In this document: piece after piece, positions 33,488 through 42,027 of the stretch
Layout: every line of letters begins with the position of its first letter
Position numbering within the stretch: the stretch's first letter is position 1
Assembly: GCA_050618055.1 (NCBI GenBank)
Contig: JBNLVK010000278.1
Span: 9,109-73,108 of the forward strand
DNA: 64,000 nucleotides
Reading direction: 5' to 3'
Origin: CALDCK01 sp050618055
GTDB lineage: Bacteria > Myxococcota_A > UBA9160 > SMWR01
Notes under the pieces: generated by a model
Told to the model about the DNA's origin: nothing
What the model saw: only the letters and a program-made list of their open reading frames with translations
Databases searched by the model: none
Made by a program: the position numbers and the translations under genes

Positions 33488-35002
33488 TCAGGCCGCGCGG
33501 CGACGCAGCCAGACCACGCCGCCCACGATCAGCAGCGCCTCGGGCACGAGCAGCCCCACGCCGTAGAGCATGCCCAGCGAGTCCTGCACCGGCAGCGGGA
33601 ACTGCACCGTGTCGCGGATCTTCGGACGCAGCGCGATGCGCGCCTCGCGCTCGGCGGTCCAGTGGATGCCGTTCATCAGCAGGTCGAGGTTGTAGAGGGC
33701 GCGCAGGTAGCGGTTCGACGCGAAGTCGGCGTCGCCCACGGCGAAGATGCGTGTCTCCACCTCGCCGCGCTCGAAGCGGCCGGCCACCGCGATGGGGTGG
33801 TAGTCCTGGCGCTCCCCCTGGTGCTCGACGCCCTTGCCGCGCCGGTCGAGCACGTCCAGGTCGTCGCTCAGCCAGGCGCGCGGGCTGGTCTGCACCACCG
33901 CGCGCAGCGAGTCGTTCACGTCGACCTTGCGCAGCTCGAAGCTGCGGGCGCCGCAGAAGAAGGTCATGCGGTTGCGGTCGAGGCCGCGGGTCACCGGGTG
34001 GGTCTCGTAGTTGAAGGCCAGCGGGCACGCCCCCTCGACCTCGCCGCCCAGGCCCTCGCCGTGGGCCGGATCGATGATCACCCGGTCCGGCGAGCGCAGA
34101 CCCCACTCGGCCAGCACGTCCTCCAGGCCGCTGTGCACGCCGGGCTCGAGCAGGGCCACGAGCCCGCCGCCGCGGGCCAGGAAGCGGCGGATCGCGTCGA
34201 GGGCCGGCGCGTGGAGGTCGCGGCGGGGGGCCAGCGCGACGATCACGTCCACGTCCTCGGGGACGTCGCGCATGGCCATGGTCACCAGGCTGCGCACCTC
34301 GTAGCCCTCGGTGGCCAGCATCGAGGCCAGTCCGCCGTAGCCCTGCTCGGTCCGCAGCTCCGGGTCGCCCTCGCCCTCGCCGCGCAGCATGGCGACGACG
34401 CCGCTGTCCACCGAGGCCAGCCGGTACAGCGCCTCGTAGATGGCGCCCTGGGTCGGGCGCTCCACGATCTCGTCGCGGCCCCGGTAGCGGATCAGCAGGC
34501 TGTTCGACGAGCCGATCGCGTACTCGTCCACGTCCTTGGGCAGCTGCTCGAAGTCGTGGCTCGCGACCTCCACGTCGCCGTGGCGCGCCAGCTCCTCCAG
34601 CAGCAGGCGCGTGCGGCGGATGCGCGGATCGAGCGCGTCGTAGACCAGGTCGATGCGCAGGCCCGGCAGGGCCTGGATGCGTTCGACCAGCGCGGGCGCC
34701 AGGTCGTAGCGCCGCTCGAAGGTCCAGTCGAAGCGGACCTGGGCCCTGTGGGCCACGCGCTCCATGCCGACCGCCAACGCCAGCGCCGCCAGGACGAGAC
34801 CCAGCCCGCGGCCCAGCACCGGCCAGGCGTGCCGGCCGCCGGTGAAGCGCAGGCGCCGCGCACCGAGCGCCACGGCGAGAAGCAGCGCCAGGCCGCCGCC
34901 CACCAGGTTCACCCAGCTGAAGGCGCCGAAGTGGTCGGTGGCGTAGAAGGTCCCGAGCCCGAAGAGGATCGCGACCACGCCGGCCAGGGCGAGCTCGCGC
35001 AC
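33488..35002 (-). CDS. GldG-type ABC-export auxiliary protein
   Basis: 504 residues from a GTG at 35002 whose last base overlaps the permease stop. Two or three N-terminal membrane segments (to about 75) are followed by a periplasmic domain of the GldG/ABC_transp_aux family (RFDWTFERRYDLAPALVERIQAL..., then RYRGRDEIVERPTQGAIYEALYRL and ALAPRRDLHAPALDAIRRFLARGGGLVALLEPG), plus a C-terminal helix near 477-500. In Bacteroidota GldG works with GldA and GldF; here the three genes form an operon in that order. Confidence 0.85.
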   Translation of the reverse strand: MRELALAGVVAILFGLGTFYATDHFGAFSWVNLVGGGLALLLAVALGARRLRFTGGRHAWPVLGRGLGLVLAALALAVGMERVAHRAQVRFDWTFERRYDLAPALVERIQALPGLRIDLVYDALDPRIRRTRLLLEELARHGDVEVASHDFEQLPKDVDEYAIGSSNSLLIRYRGRDEIVERPTQGAIYEALYRLASVDSGVVAMLRGEGEGDPELRTEQGYGGLASMLATEGYEVRSLVTMAMRDVPEDVDVIVALAPRRDLHAPALDAIRRFLARGGGLVALLEPGVHSGLEDVLAEWGLRSPDRVIIDPAHGEGLGGEVEGACPLAFNYETHPVTRGLDRNRMTFFCGARSFELRKVDVNDSLRAVVQTSPRAWLSDDLDVLDRRGKGVEHQGERQDYHPIAVAGRFERGEVETRIFAVGDADFASNRYLRALYNLDLLMNGIHWTAEREARIALRPKIRDTVQFPLPVQDSLGMLYGVGLLVPEALLIVGGVVWLRRRAA

Positions 35003-35793
35003 TAGGAGCCCACCCGCCGCAGGTCGAAGGAGAAGCGCGCGATCGCCATGCCCACCAGCGCCACGCCCGCGAAGTAGACGATGTTCTCGAGGGCCACGAT
35101 GCCCTCGGAGAAGCTGCCGTAGCGCGGGTGAAGCGAGATGGCGTCCAGGAAGGCGGCCACCTCCTCGCTGACGAAGGGCGCGGCCCAGCCGAAGTCCCAC
35201 AGCACGAAGGCGACGGCCCAGCCCGAGACGGCGGCCACCAGCTGGCTCGAGGTGAAGGCGGAGCAGGCCAGGCCGATCGAGGCCAGCCCCACACCGTGCA
35301 GCAAGAGGCCCAGGAACACCGCCGCCAGGTGCTGCGCGCCCAGGCCGCCGCGCTCGATGGCCACCGCGGGGTAGATGAAGCTGGCGGTCATCATCAGCGC
35401 CACGAAGGCGAAGGTGACCGCGAACTTCGCCAGCACGATCCGGCCGGGCGTGAGGTGGGTGGAGACCAGCAGCTCGTCGGTGCCGCGGGCGCGCTCCTCG
35501 GCGAACACGCGCATCGTGAGCAGCGGCACCGCCCCCACCAGGGTGAGCCCCAGGGTCTCCATCACCGGGAAGAAGACCGCGTCCCAGAGGTTGATGTAGT
35601 CCGGGATGGTGTCGGTCTCGATGCCGCCCATGGTGCTCGAGGCGTAGACGAAGAGGATCTGGTTGTAGAGGCGCAGGTGGTCGAAGAAGATCAGCGCCGT
35701 CACGAACGCGACCATGGTCAGCGTGACGTAGGCCGTCGGCGCGCCGAACAGGCTGGCGAACTCCTTGCGGACGAGGGCCAGCAGTGCCGTCAC
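35002..35793 (-). CDS. ABC-2-type permease, GldF-like
   Basis: 263 residues from a GTG at 35793 that overlaps the ATPase stop (GTGA). Six membrane segments. VRKEFASLFGAPTAYVTLTMVAFVTALIFF at the start and LLTMRVFAEERARGTDELLVSTHLTPGRIVLAKF are typical of the ABC-2 permease of Gld-type exporters. It pairs with the ATPase upstream and the GldG-type protein downstream. What is exported is unknown. Confidence 0.88.
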   Translation of the reverse strand: MTALLALVRKEFASLFGAPTAYVTLTMVAFVTALIFFDHLRLYNQILFVYASSTMGGIETDTIPDYINLWDAVFFPVMETLGLTLVGAVPLLTMRVFAEERARGTDELLVSTHLTPGRIVLAKFAVTFAFVALMMTASFIYPAVAIERGGLGAQHLAAVFLGLLLHGVGLASIGLACSAFTSSQLVAAVSGWAVAFVLWDFGWAAPFVSEEVAAFLDAISLHPRYGSFSEGIVALENIVYFAGVALVGMAIARFSFDLRRVGS

Positions 35794-36521
35794 GCCTCGC
35801 CCCCGCGGAACAGCGACAGCGTGTCGCGGTCGCCCAGCACCTCCTCGGTGGGTCCGGTGCGCAGCAGGCGGCCGCGGCTCAGGATGGCGACCCGCGAGGT
35901 GAGCCGGCGCGCCTCCTCCAGGTCGTGGGTACAGAGGATCACCGTGCGCTCGCCCGCCAGCCCCTCGAGCACGTCCTGCACCAGGGCGCGCTGCACCGGG
36001 TCGAGGCCGCCGGTGGGCTCGTCGACGATCACCAGCGGCGGATCGTGCAGGAAGGCCTGGGCCAGCGAGACCCGCTGCTGGTAGCCCTTCGACAGGTTGC
36101 CGACCAGCCGCCGCGCCATCGGACCCAGCTCGAAGCGCTCGATCACCCGCTCCACCGCCCGGCGCAGCGCGGCGCCGCGCAGCCCGCGCGCCCCGCCGGC
36201 GAAGCGCAGGAAGCCCTGGACGCGCAGCTCCGGGTACAGGCGCGAGGTCTCCATCACGAAGCCGAGCTGGCGGTGCAGCTCGGCCGCCTGGGTCACCGGC
36301 GACAGGCCCTGCACCCGCACCTCGCCCGACGTGGGCAGCAGGAAGCCGGTGACCATGCGGATCAGCGTGGTCTTGCCCGCGCCGTTCGCCCCCAGCAGGC
36401 CGAAGGTGGTGGCTTCGGCGATGGTCAGGTCGAGGCCGTCCACGGCCAGGTGGTCGCCGAAGCGGCGCGTCAGCGCGCGCGCCTCCACGGCATTGCGTTC
36501 CGTCGGGGCTGCGGCGGCCAT
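35790..36521 (-). CDS. ABC transporter ATP-binding protein, GldA-like
   Basis: 243 residues. Walker A LLGANGAGKTTLIRM, signature NLSKGYQQRVSLAQAFLHDPPLVIVDEPTGGLDP (Walker B), and switch His in LCTHDLEEA. Energises the downstream permease. It begins 3 bp after the aroA stop region on the same strand and overlaps the permease by GTGA, so the three exporter genes are one transcript, probably with aroA. Confidence 0.92.
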   Translation of the reverse strand: MAAAAPTERNAVEARALTRRFGDHLAVDGLDLTIAEATTFGLLGANGAGKTTLIRMVTGFLLPTSGEVRVQGLSPVTQAAELHRQLGFVMETSRLYPELRVQGFLRFAGGARGLRGAALRRAVERVIERFELGPMARRLVGNLSKGYQQRVSLAQAFLHDPPLVIVDEPTGGLDPVQRALVQDVLEGLAGERTVILCTHDLEEARRLTSRVAILSRGRLLRTGPTEEVLGDRDTLSLFRGGEA

Positions 36522-36524
36522 GCC

Positions 36525-37814
36525 CTATAGATGCTCCAGGAAGGAGAAGTACTCCGGCCAGGTCTTCGCCACGCAGCCCGGATCCTGGATGCGCACGCCG
36601 GGCACGCGCAGCCCCGCCAGGGCGAAGGACATGGCGATGCGGTGGTCGTCGTAGGTGTGGACGTCGGCGCCGTGCAGCTTCCCGGGCTCGATGCGCAGGT
36701 CGTCCTCGCCGGCCCGGGCCGTGGCCCCCAGCCGGCACAGCTCGGTCTCCAGGGCCGCCAGCCGGTCGGTCTCCTTGATGCGCAGGTTCGGCACGTTGCG
36801 GATGGTGGAGGGGCCGTCGGCGAAGAGCGTCACCACCGCCAGCGCCAGCGCCGCGTCGGGCAGGTCGTTCAGGTCGGCGTCGATCGGCCGCAGCGTCCCG
36901 GCGCCGGTCACCTCGGCCCAGTCGGGGCCGCGTCGCACGCCACAGCCCATGGCCTCCAGGCAGTCGAGGATGCGGAAGTCGGACTGGAGCGAGTCGCGGA
37001 CGATGCCCTCGACGCGCACCGTGCCCCCGGCGATGGCCGCCGCGCAGAAGGGATACACGGCAGCCGAGGCGTCGGCCTCGATGGCATGGTCGCGGCCCTG
37101 GTAGGGGCGGCCGGCCGTCACCTGGAGGGTGCCGCGCGACGCCCAGCCGGCCTCGGCGCCGAAGTCCTGCATGATCCGCAGGGTGAGGTCCACGTAGGGG
37201 CGCGAGATCACCTCGCCGCCGGCCAGGTTCAGCCGGACGTCCTTCTCGGCGTAGGGGGCCGCCAGCAGGATGGCCGACACGTACTGGCTGGAGCTGCGGC
37301 GCGCGTCGATGGTGGTCTCGCCGCCGGGCAGTCCGCCGCCTTCCACGCGGACCGGCGGACAGCCGTTGCGTCCCAGGATCTCGCAGCGCACGCCCAGACC
37401 GGCCAGCGCCTCGGTCAGGTCCGAGATGGGCCGCTCGCGCATGCGCGCGTTGCCGTCGATCACCACCGGACCGTTGGCCAGCGCGGCGGCGGCGGTCACG
37501 AAGCGGGCCGTGGTGCCCGAGTTGCGCGTGTCCAGCGGGGCGGCCGGCGCCTGGAGACTGCCGCCGCTGCCCACCACGTTCCAGACCTCGCCGCCGGTGT
37601 CGACCGCGCAGCCCAGCGCCGTCAGCGCGTCGCGCATGGCCTCGGTGTCGTCGCTGGCCAGGCCGCCGCGCAGCTTCGAGGGTCCGGAGGCCAGGGCCGC
37701 CACCAGCAGCGCCCGGTTGGTCAGGCTCTTCGAGCCGGGCACGCGCACGCGCGCGTCGAGCGGCCCGCGGGGGGCGATCGGAAGCGGGTCGGGAAGCGAG
37801 GGATGGGCCGCCAT
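36525..37814 (-). CDS. aroA: 3-phosphoshikimate 1-carboxyvinyltransferase (EPSP synthase)
   Basis: 429 residues, the normal length. It transfers enolpyruvate from PEP to shikimate-3-phosphate in chorismate synthesis. Seen: RVPGSKSLTNRALLVAALASG (substrate binding), NSGTTARFVTAAAALANGPVVIDGNARMRERPI, and the C-terminal DLNDLPDAALALAVVTLFADG, then NLRIKETDRLAALETEL and YDDHRIAMSFALAGL. The motif NSGTTAR is of the type usual in glyphosate-class II enzymes; this is not certain. The ABC exporter genes follow at a 3-bp distance. Confidence 0.95.
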   Translation of the reverse strand: MAAHPSLPDPLPIAPRGPLDARVRVPGSKSLTNRALLVAALASGPSKLRGGLASDDTEAMRDALTALGCAVDTGGEVWNVVGSGGSLQAPAAPLDTRNSGTTARFVTAAAALANGPVVIDGNARMRERPISDLTEALAGLGVRCEILGRNGCPPVRVEGGGLPGGETTIDARRSSSQYVSAILLAAPYAEKDVRLNLAGGEVISRPYVDLTLRIMQDFGAEAGWASRGTLQVTAGRPYQGRDHAIEADASAAVYPFCAAAIAGGTVRVEGIVRDSLQSDFRILDCLEAMGCGVRRGPDWAEVTGAGTLRPIDADLNDLPDAALALAVVTLFADGPSTIRNVPNLRIKETDRLAALETELCRLGATARAGEDDLRIEPGKLHGADVHTYDDHRIAMSFALAGLRVPGVRIQDPGCVAKTWPEYFSFLEHL

Positions 37815-37940
37815 CGGCCAACCAGCCTAGCGCGGTCGTTGACACCCCAACGGGGCTCCGGCACACTCCTGCCCCGGCGCGCCTTTCCCTTTCCAGCACA
37901 GGCATTTAGCGAGCGGAACCGCTGCTCGCGAGGACCCCTC

Positions 37941-39083
37941 ATGTTCAAGCGACGCCTCTTCACGCCCGGCCCGGTGCCGGTTCCCGACGCCGTCCGGCTC
38001 GCCATGGCGAAGCCGATCATCAACCACCGCGCGGCCGACTTCATTCCGGTCTTCCAGAAGTGCAAGACCGGCCTCCAGCGCATCTTCCAGACCGAGCAGC
38101 CGGTGCTGCTGTTCGCCGCGTCGGGCACGGGCGCCATGGACGCCGCCGTCTCGAACCTGCTCTCCCCGGGCGACCGGGTGCTGGTGGTGCGCGGCGGCAA
38201 GTTCGGCGAGCGCTGGGCCGAGATCTGCGCGGGCTACGGCGTCGAGACCACCTGCATCGACGTCGAGTGGGGCCAGGCGGTGGATCCGGCCGAGGTCGAG
38301 CGCGCCCTCGACGCCGACCCGAGCCTGCGGGCCGTCTACCTCCAGGCCTCCGAGACGAGCACCGCCGTGCGCCACCCGGTGAAGGAGATCGCCGAGATCG
38401 TGCACCGGCGCGACGATCGCATCATCGTGGTCGACGCGATCACCGCCGTCGGCGTCTACGACCTGCCCATGGACGCCTGGGACCTGGACGTGGTGCTGTC
38501 CGGCAGCCAGAAGGCGTTCATGATGCCGCCGGGCCTGGCCTTCCTGGCGCTCTCGGAGCGCGCCCGCGGCTTCCTGGAGACCGCCAGCTGCTCCCACTAC
38601 TACTTCAGCCTCGACAAGGAGCTCGCGGCCCTCGACAGCGACCAGACCAGCTGGACGCCGGCGGTGAACCTGCTGTTCGGCCTGGCCGAGGCCCTCGACA
38701 TCATCCTGGAGCAGGAGGGGCTCGAGGCGACCTTCGCCCGCACCGAGAAGCTGGCCCACGCCACCCGGGAGTCGATGCGGGCGATCGGTCTGGAGCTGCT
38801 GGCGCCCGATTCGCCGAGCCCGGCCTGCACCGCGGTGAAGGTCCCCGAGGGCATCGACGGGCCCGCGCTGCGCAAGGCGCTGCGCGAGCAGTACGGCTAC
38901 ACGGTCGCCGACGGCCAGGGCAGGCTGAAGGGCAGGATCTTCCGCATCGCCCACCTGGGCTACTTCGACCGCTTCGATACGATCGCGTGCATCGCCGCCG
39001 TCGAGATGGCGCTGGCGGCCGTCGGCTACGTCCACAAGGTGGGCGAGGCCACGCGGACCGCGACTGAGCTGCTGCGCGACTGA
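37941..39083 (+). CDS. Class V aminotransferase (phosphoserine or alanine-glyoxylate type)
   Basis: 380 residues. A PLP-dependent fold type I enzyme with AASGTGAMDAAVSNLLSPGDRVLVV (phosphate/cofactor loop), IIVVDAITAVGVYDLPMD and the Schiff-base Lys191 in VLSGSQKAFMMPPG. This subgroup includes alanine-glyoxylate and serine-pyruvate transaminases. It also includes enzymes beside serA that serve as phosphoserine aminotransferase in organisms lacking SerC. The next gene, 24 bp on, is serA, so serine biosynthesis is the likely role (inference). Confidence 0.88.
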   Translation: MFKRRLFTPGPVPVPDAVRLAMAKPIINHRAADFIPVFQKCKTGLQRIFQTEQPVLLFAASGTGAMDAAVSNLLSPGDRVLVVRGGKFGERWAEICAGYGVETTCIDVEWGQAVDPAEVERALDADPSLRAVYLQASETSTAVRHPVKEIAEIVHRRDDRIIVVDAITAVGVYDLPMDAWDLDVVLSGSQKAFMMPPGLAFLALSERARGFLETASCSHYYFSLDKELAALDSDQTSWTPAVNLLFGLAEALDIILEQEGLEATFARTEKLAHATRESMRAIGLELLAPDSPSPACTAVKVPEGIDGPALRKALREQYGYTVADGQGRLKGRIFRIAHLGYFDRFDTIACIAAVEMALAAVGYVHKVGEATRTATELLRD

Positions 39084-39107
39084 GCGCCGCACAGGGGAGA
39101 CACGACG

Positions 39108-40688
39108 ATGGCCACCGTCCTCGTCACGGATTCGCTCGCGCCCGAAGGACTTCGGATCCTGGAGCGCGCCGACGGCATCGACGTCGTGAACGCGCCGGGT
39201 CTCGACCCGGACGAGCTGCTGCAGAAGGTGAAGACCGCCGACGCCCTGGTGATCCGCAGCGGCACCAAGGTGACGGCCGACGTGATCGCGGCCGCCGAGA
39301 ACCTGTCGGTGATCGGGCGGGCCGGCATCGGCGTCGACAACGTGGACGTCCCGGCGGCCACCGCCCGCGGCATCGTGGTGATGAACACCCCGGGCGGCAA
39401 CACGGTCACCACCGCCGAGCACGCCATCGCGCTCGTCATCTCGCTGGCGCGCCACATTCCCCAGGCCACCGCCTCCATGAAGTCGGGCCAGTGGGACAAG
39501 AAGCGCTTCGTCGGCATGGAGCTCTACAACCGCACCCTCGGCGTGATCGGCCTGGGCAACATCGGCCGCATCGTGGCGCAGAAGGCCAAGGGCCTGGGCA
39601 TGAAGGTGGTGGCCTACGACCCCTTCCTGCCCGAGGACGCGGCCTCCAGGGCCGACGTCGAGCCGGTGGACTTCGAAGAGCTGCTGGCGCGCGCCGACGT
39701 GCTGACCGTGCACGTGCCGCGCACCAAGGACACGGCGGGCCTGCTGGGACGCGAGGCCTTCGCGAAGTGCAAGCCCGGCGTGCTGGTGGTGAACGCCGCG
39801 CGCGGCGGGATCGTCGACGAGGAGGCGCTGCTCGAGGCGCTCGACTCGGGCCAGGTGGGCGGCGCCGGCCTGGACGTCTTCGAAGAGGAGCCGCCGCCGG
39901 CGGACCACCCGCTGCTGGCCCACGAGCGGGTGATCTGCACGCCGCACCTGGGTGCCAGCACCGAGCAGGCCCAGGTGAACGTGGCCATCGCCGTGGCCGA
40001 GCAGGTGCGCGACTTCCTGCTCTCGGGCGTGATCAACAACGCGGTGAACGTGCCGTCGATCTCGAAGGACGTGGCCGCGCGCATCCGCCCCTACCTGTCG
40101 CTCGGCGAGAAGCTGGGCCAGTTCCAGGGCCAGATGTGCAAGGGCTCGATCGAGCAGATCGAGATCGAGTACTCGGGCGAGGCCGCCGGGCTCGACGTGG
40201 CGCCCATCACGGTGGCGACGCTGAAGGGCCTGCTGGGCTCGCTCAGCGACCACGTCAACATGGTGAACGCCCCGGTCATCGCCCAGCAGAAGGGCATCAA
40301 GGTGATCGAGAGCAAGAGCAGCCGCGCCGGCGACTTCGCCAGCGCCATCACCACGCGGGTGGTGGGCTGCGACGACCGCCTGATCGAGGGCGCCATCTTC
40401 GAGGGCGGCCAGCCGCGCATCGTGCGCGTCGACGACTTCATGCTCGAGGCGATCCCGCAGGGTCCCACGCTGCTGATCTTCAACAACGACCAGCCCGGCG
40501 TGGTGGGTGCCGTGGGCACGCTGCTCGGCGAGGCCGGCATCAACATCTCGCGCATGCAGCTGGCGCTGAAGGACGGCGAGGCCGCCATGCTGGTGAACGT
40601 GAACCCGTCGCCGGCGGGCAAGGTGATCGAGGCCGTGCGCGCGCTGCCCCAGGTGACGTCCGCCACGCTGCTGGAGCTGGGCGAATGA
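39108..40688 (+). CDS. serA: D-3-phosphoglycerate dehydrogenase
   Basis: 526 residues, the long form with an intervening domain and a C-terminal ACT domain. It oxidises 3-phosphoglycerate with NAD in the first step of serine synthesis. Seen: GRAGIGVDNVDVPAATARGIVVMNTPGGN, the NAD fold LGVIGLGNIGRIVAQKAKGLGMKVVAYDPF, the catalytic Arg/Glu/His set with NAARGGIVDEEAL and TPHLGAST, and the ACT region LLIFNNDQPGVVGAVGTLLGEAGINISRMQLAL. The ACT end suggests serine feedback. Its stop overlaps the purA start (ATGA). Confidence 0.97.
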   Translation: MATVLVTDSLAPEGLRILERADGIDVVNAPGLDPDELLQKVKTADALVIRSGTKVTADVIAAAENLSVIGRAGIGVDNVDVPAATARGIVVMNTPGGNTVTTAEHAIALVISLARHIPQATASMKSGQWDKKRFVGMELYNRTLGVIGLGNIGRIVAQKAKGLGMKVVAYDPFLPEDAASRADVEPVDFEELLARADVLTVHVPRTKDTAGLLGREAFAKCKPGVLVVNAARGGIVDEEALLEALDSGQVGGAGLDVFEEEPPPADHPLLAHERVICTPHLGASTEQAQVNVAIAVAEQVRDFLLSGVINNAVNVPSISKDVAARIRPYLSLGEKLGQFQGQMCKGSIEQIEIEYSGEAAGLDVAPITVATLKGLLGSLSDHVNMVNAPVIAQQKGIKVIESKSSRAGDFASAITTRVVGCDDRLIEGAIFEGGQPRIVRVDDFMLEAIPQGPTLLIFNNDQPGVVGAVGTLLGEAGINISRMQLALKDGEAAMLVNVNPSPAGKVIEAVRALPQVTSATLLELGE

Positions 40689-41983
40689 CGACGCTCATCG
40701 CGGTCGGGGCCCAGTGGGGCGACGAGGGCAAGGGCAAGCTGGTCGACTGGCTGGCGCCGAAGGCCCAGCTGGTGGTGCGCTTCCACGGCGGCAACAACGC
40801 GGGCCACACCCTGGTGGTGGACGGCGAGCAGACGGTGCTGCACGTGGTGCCGGCCGGCATTCTCGACCCGGACACCATCAACCTGATCGGTCCCGGCGTG
40901 GTGGTCGACCCGGACATCCTGCTGGGCGAGCTGGACGCCCTGGCCGAGCGGGGCCTGCTGCGCGATCCGTCGCGGGTGCGCGTCTCCGGCCGCGCCCACG
41001 TCATCCTCCCCTGGCACCTGGCGCTCGACAAGGCGCGCGAGGAGAACGCCAAGGGCCGCGCCATCGGCACCACCGGGCGCGGCATCGGTCCGGCCTACGA
41101 GGACAAGGTCACGCGGCGCGGCATCCGCGTGGCCGACCTGCTGGATCCGCAGAGCCTGCGCGAGGCCTGCCACCGGCTGGCCGAGCAGAAGAACTTCGAG
41201 CTCACCCAGTACTACAAGTGGGATCCGGTGGACGCCGACGCCATCGCCGAGAAGGCGGTGGAGTGGGGCCGGCGCCTCGAGCCCTACGTCGACCACACCG
41301 AGCGCACCCTCGAGCGGGCGCTCCGCGACGGGAAGAACGTGCTGTTCGAGGGCGCCCAGGGGAACTTCCTCGACATCGACCACGGCACCTATCCCTACGT
41401 CACGTCGTCGAACTGCGTGGCCGGGGCGGTGTGCGCGGGCGCCGGGATCGGTCCCACCCGCATCGACCGGGTGCTGGGCATCACCAAGGCCTACACCACG
41501 CGCGTGGGCGGCGGACCCTTCCCGACCGAGGAGACCGGCGAGCGCGGCGAGGAGCTGCGGCGGCTGGGCGGCGAGTTCGGCGCCACCACCGGACGTCCGC
41601 GGCGCTGCGGCTGGCTCGACGCGGTGATGCTGCGCGAGGCCGCCACCGTGAACGGCTACACCGCGCTGGCGGTGAACAAGCTCGACGTGCTGTCCGGGCT
41701 CGCCGAGGTGAAGATCGCCACCGCCTACGAGGTGGACGGCAAGCGCATCGACGAGTTCCCGATGACGCTGGGCGAGATCGAGCGGGCGGTGCCCGTCTAC
41801 GAGAGCCACCCGGGCTGGACCGGCGACCTGACGTCGTGCCGCGCCTTCGAGGACCTGCCGCGCGAGGCCCAGGACTACGTGAAGCGGGTGGAGGCGCTGG
41901 TCGGTGTGCCGGTGGAGATCATCTCCATCGGCCCGGGCCGCGACGAGACGATCACCACCAACGATCCGTTCCGCCCGCTCTAG
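40685..41983 (+). CDS. purA: Adenylosuccinate synthetase
   Basis: 432 residues, normal length. It joins IMP and aspartate with GTP in AMP synthesis. GDEGKGK (12-18) is the GTP loop, His41 in GGNNAGHT is catalytic, then GTTGRGIGPAYEDKVTRRGIRV, LFEGAQGNFLDIDHGTYPYVTSSNCVAG, and KAYTTRVGGGPFPTE. The start overlaps the serA stop, so the pair are co-translated. A hairpin follows at 41994-42020. Confidence 0.97.
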   Translation: MTTLIAVGAQWGDEGKGKLVDWLAPKAQLVVRFHGGNNAGHTLVVDGEQTVLHVVPAGILDPDTINLIGPGVVVDPDILLGELDALAERGLLRDPSRVRVSGRAHVILPWHLALDKAREENAKGRAIGTTGRGIGPAYEDKVTRRGIRVADLLDPQSLREACHRLAEQKNFELTQYYKWDPVDADAIAEKAVEWGRRLEPYVDHTERTLERALRDGKNVLFEGAQGNFLDIDHGTYPYVTSSNCVAGAVCAGAGIGPTRIDRVLGITKAYTTRVGGGPFPTEETGERGEELRRLGGEFGATTGRPRRCGWLDAVMLREAATVNGYTALAVNKLDVLSGLAEVKIATAYEVDGKRIDEFPMTLGEIERAVPVYESHPGWTGDLTSCRAFEDLPREAQDYVKRVEALVGVPVEIISIGPGRDETITTNDPFRPL

Positions 41984-41993
41984 GGGGGTATGA

Positions 41994-42020
41994 TGCGGGC
42001 TCCCCTGAGCGGAGCCCGCA
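41994..42020 (+). terminator. Hairpin after purA
   Basis: Perfect 10-bp arms (41994-42003 and 42011-42020) with a 7-nt loop, 11 bp after the purA stop. No T-tract. It ends 7 bp before the TTG of the next gene, so it may attenuate expression of that gene. Confidence 0.45.
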
Positions 42021-42027
42021 CGCCTCC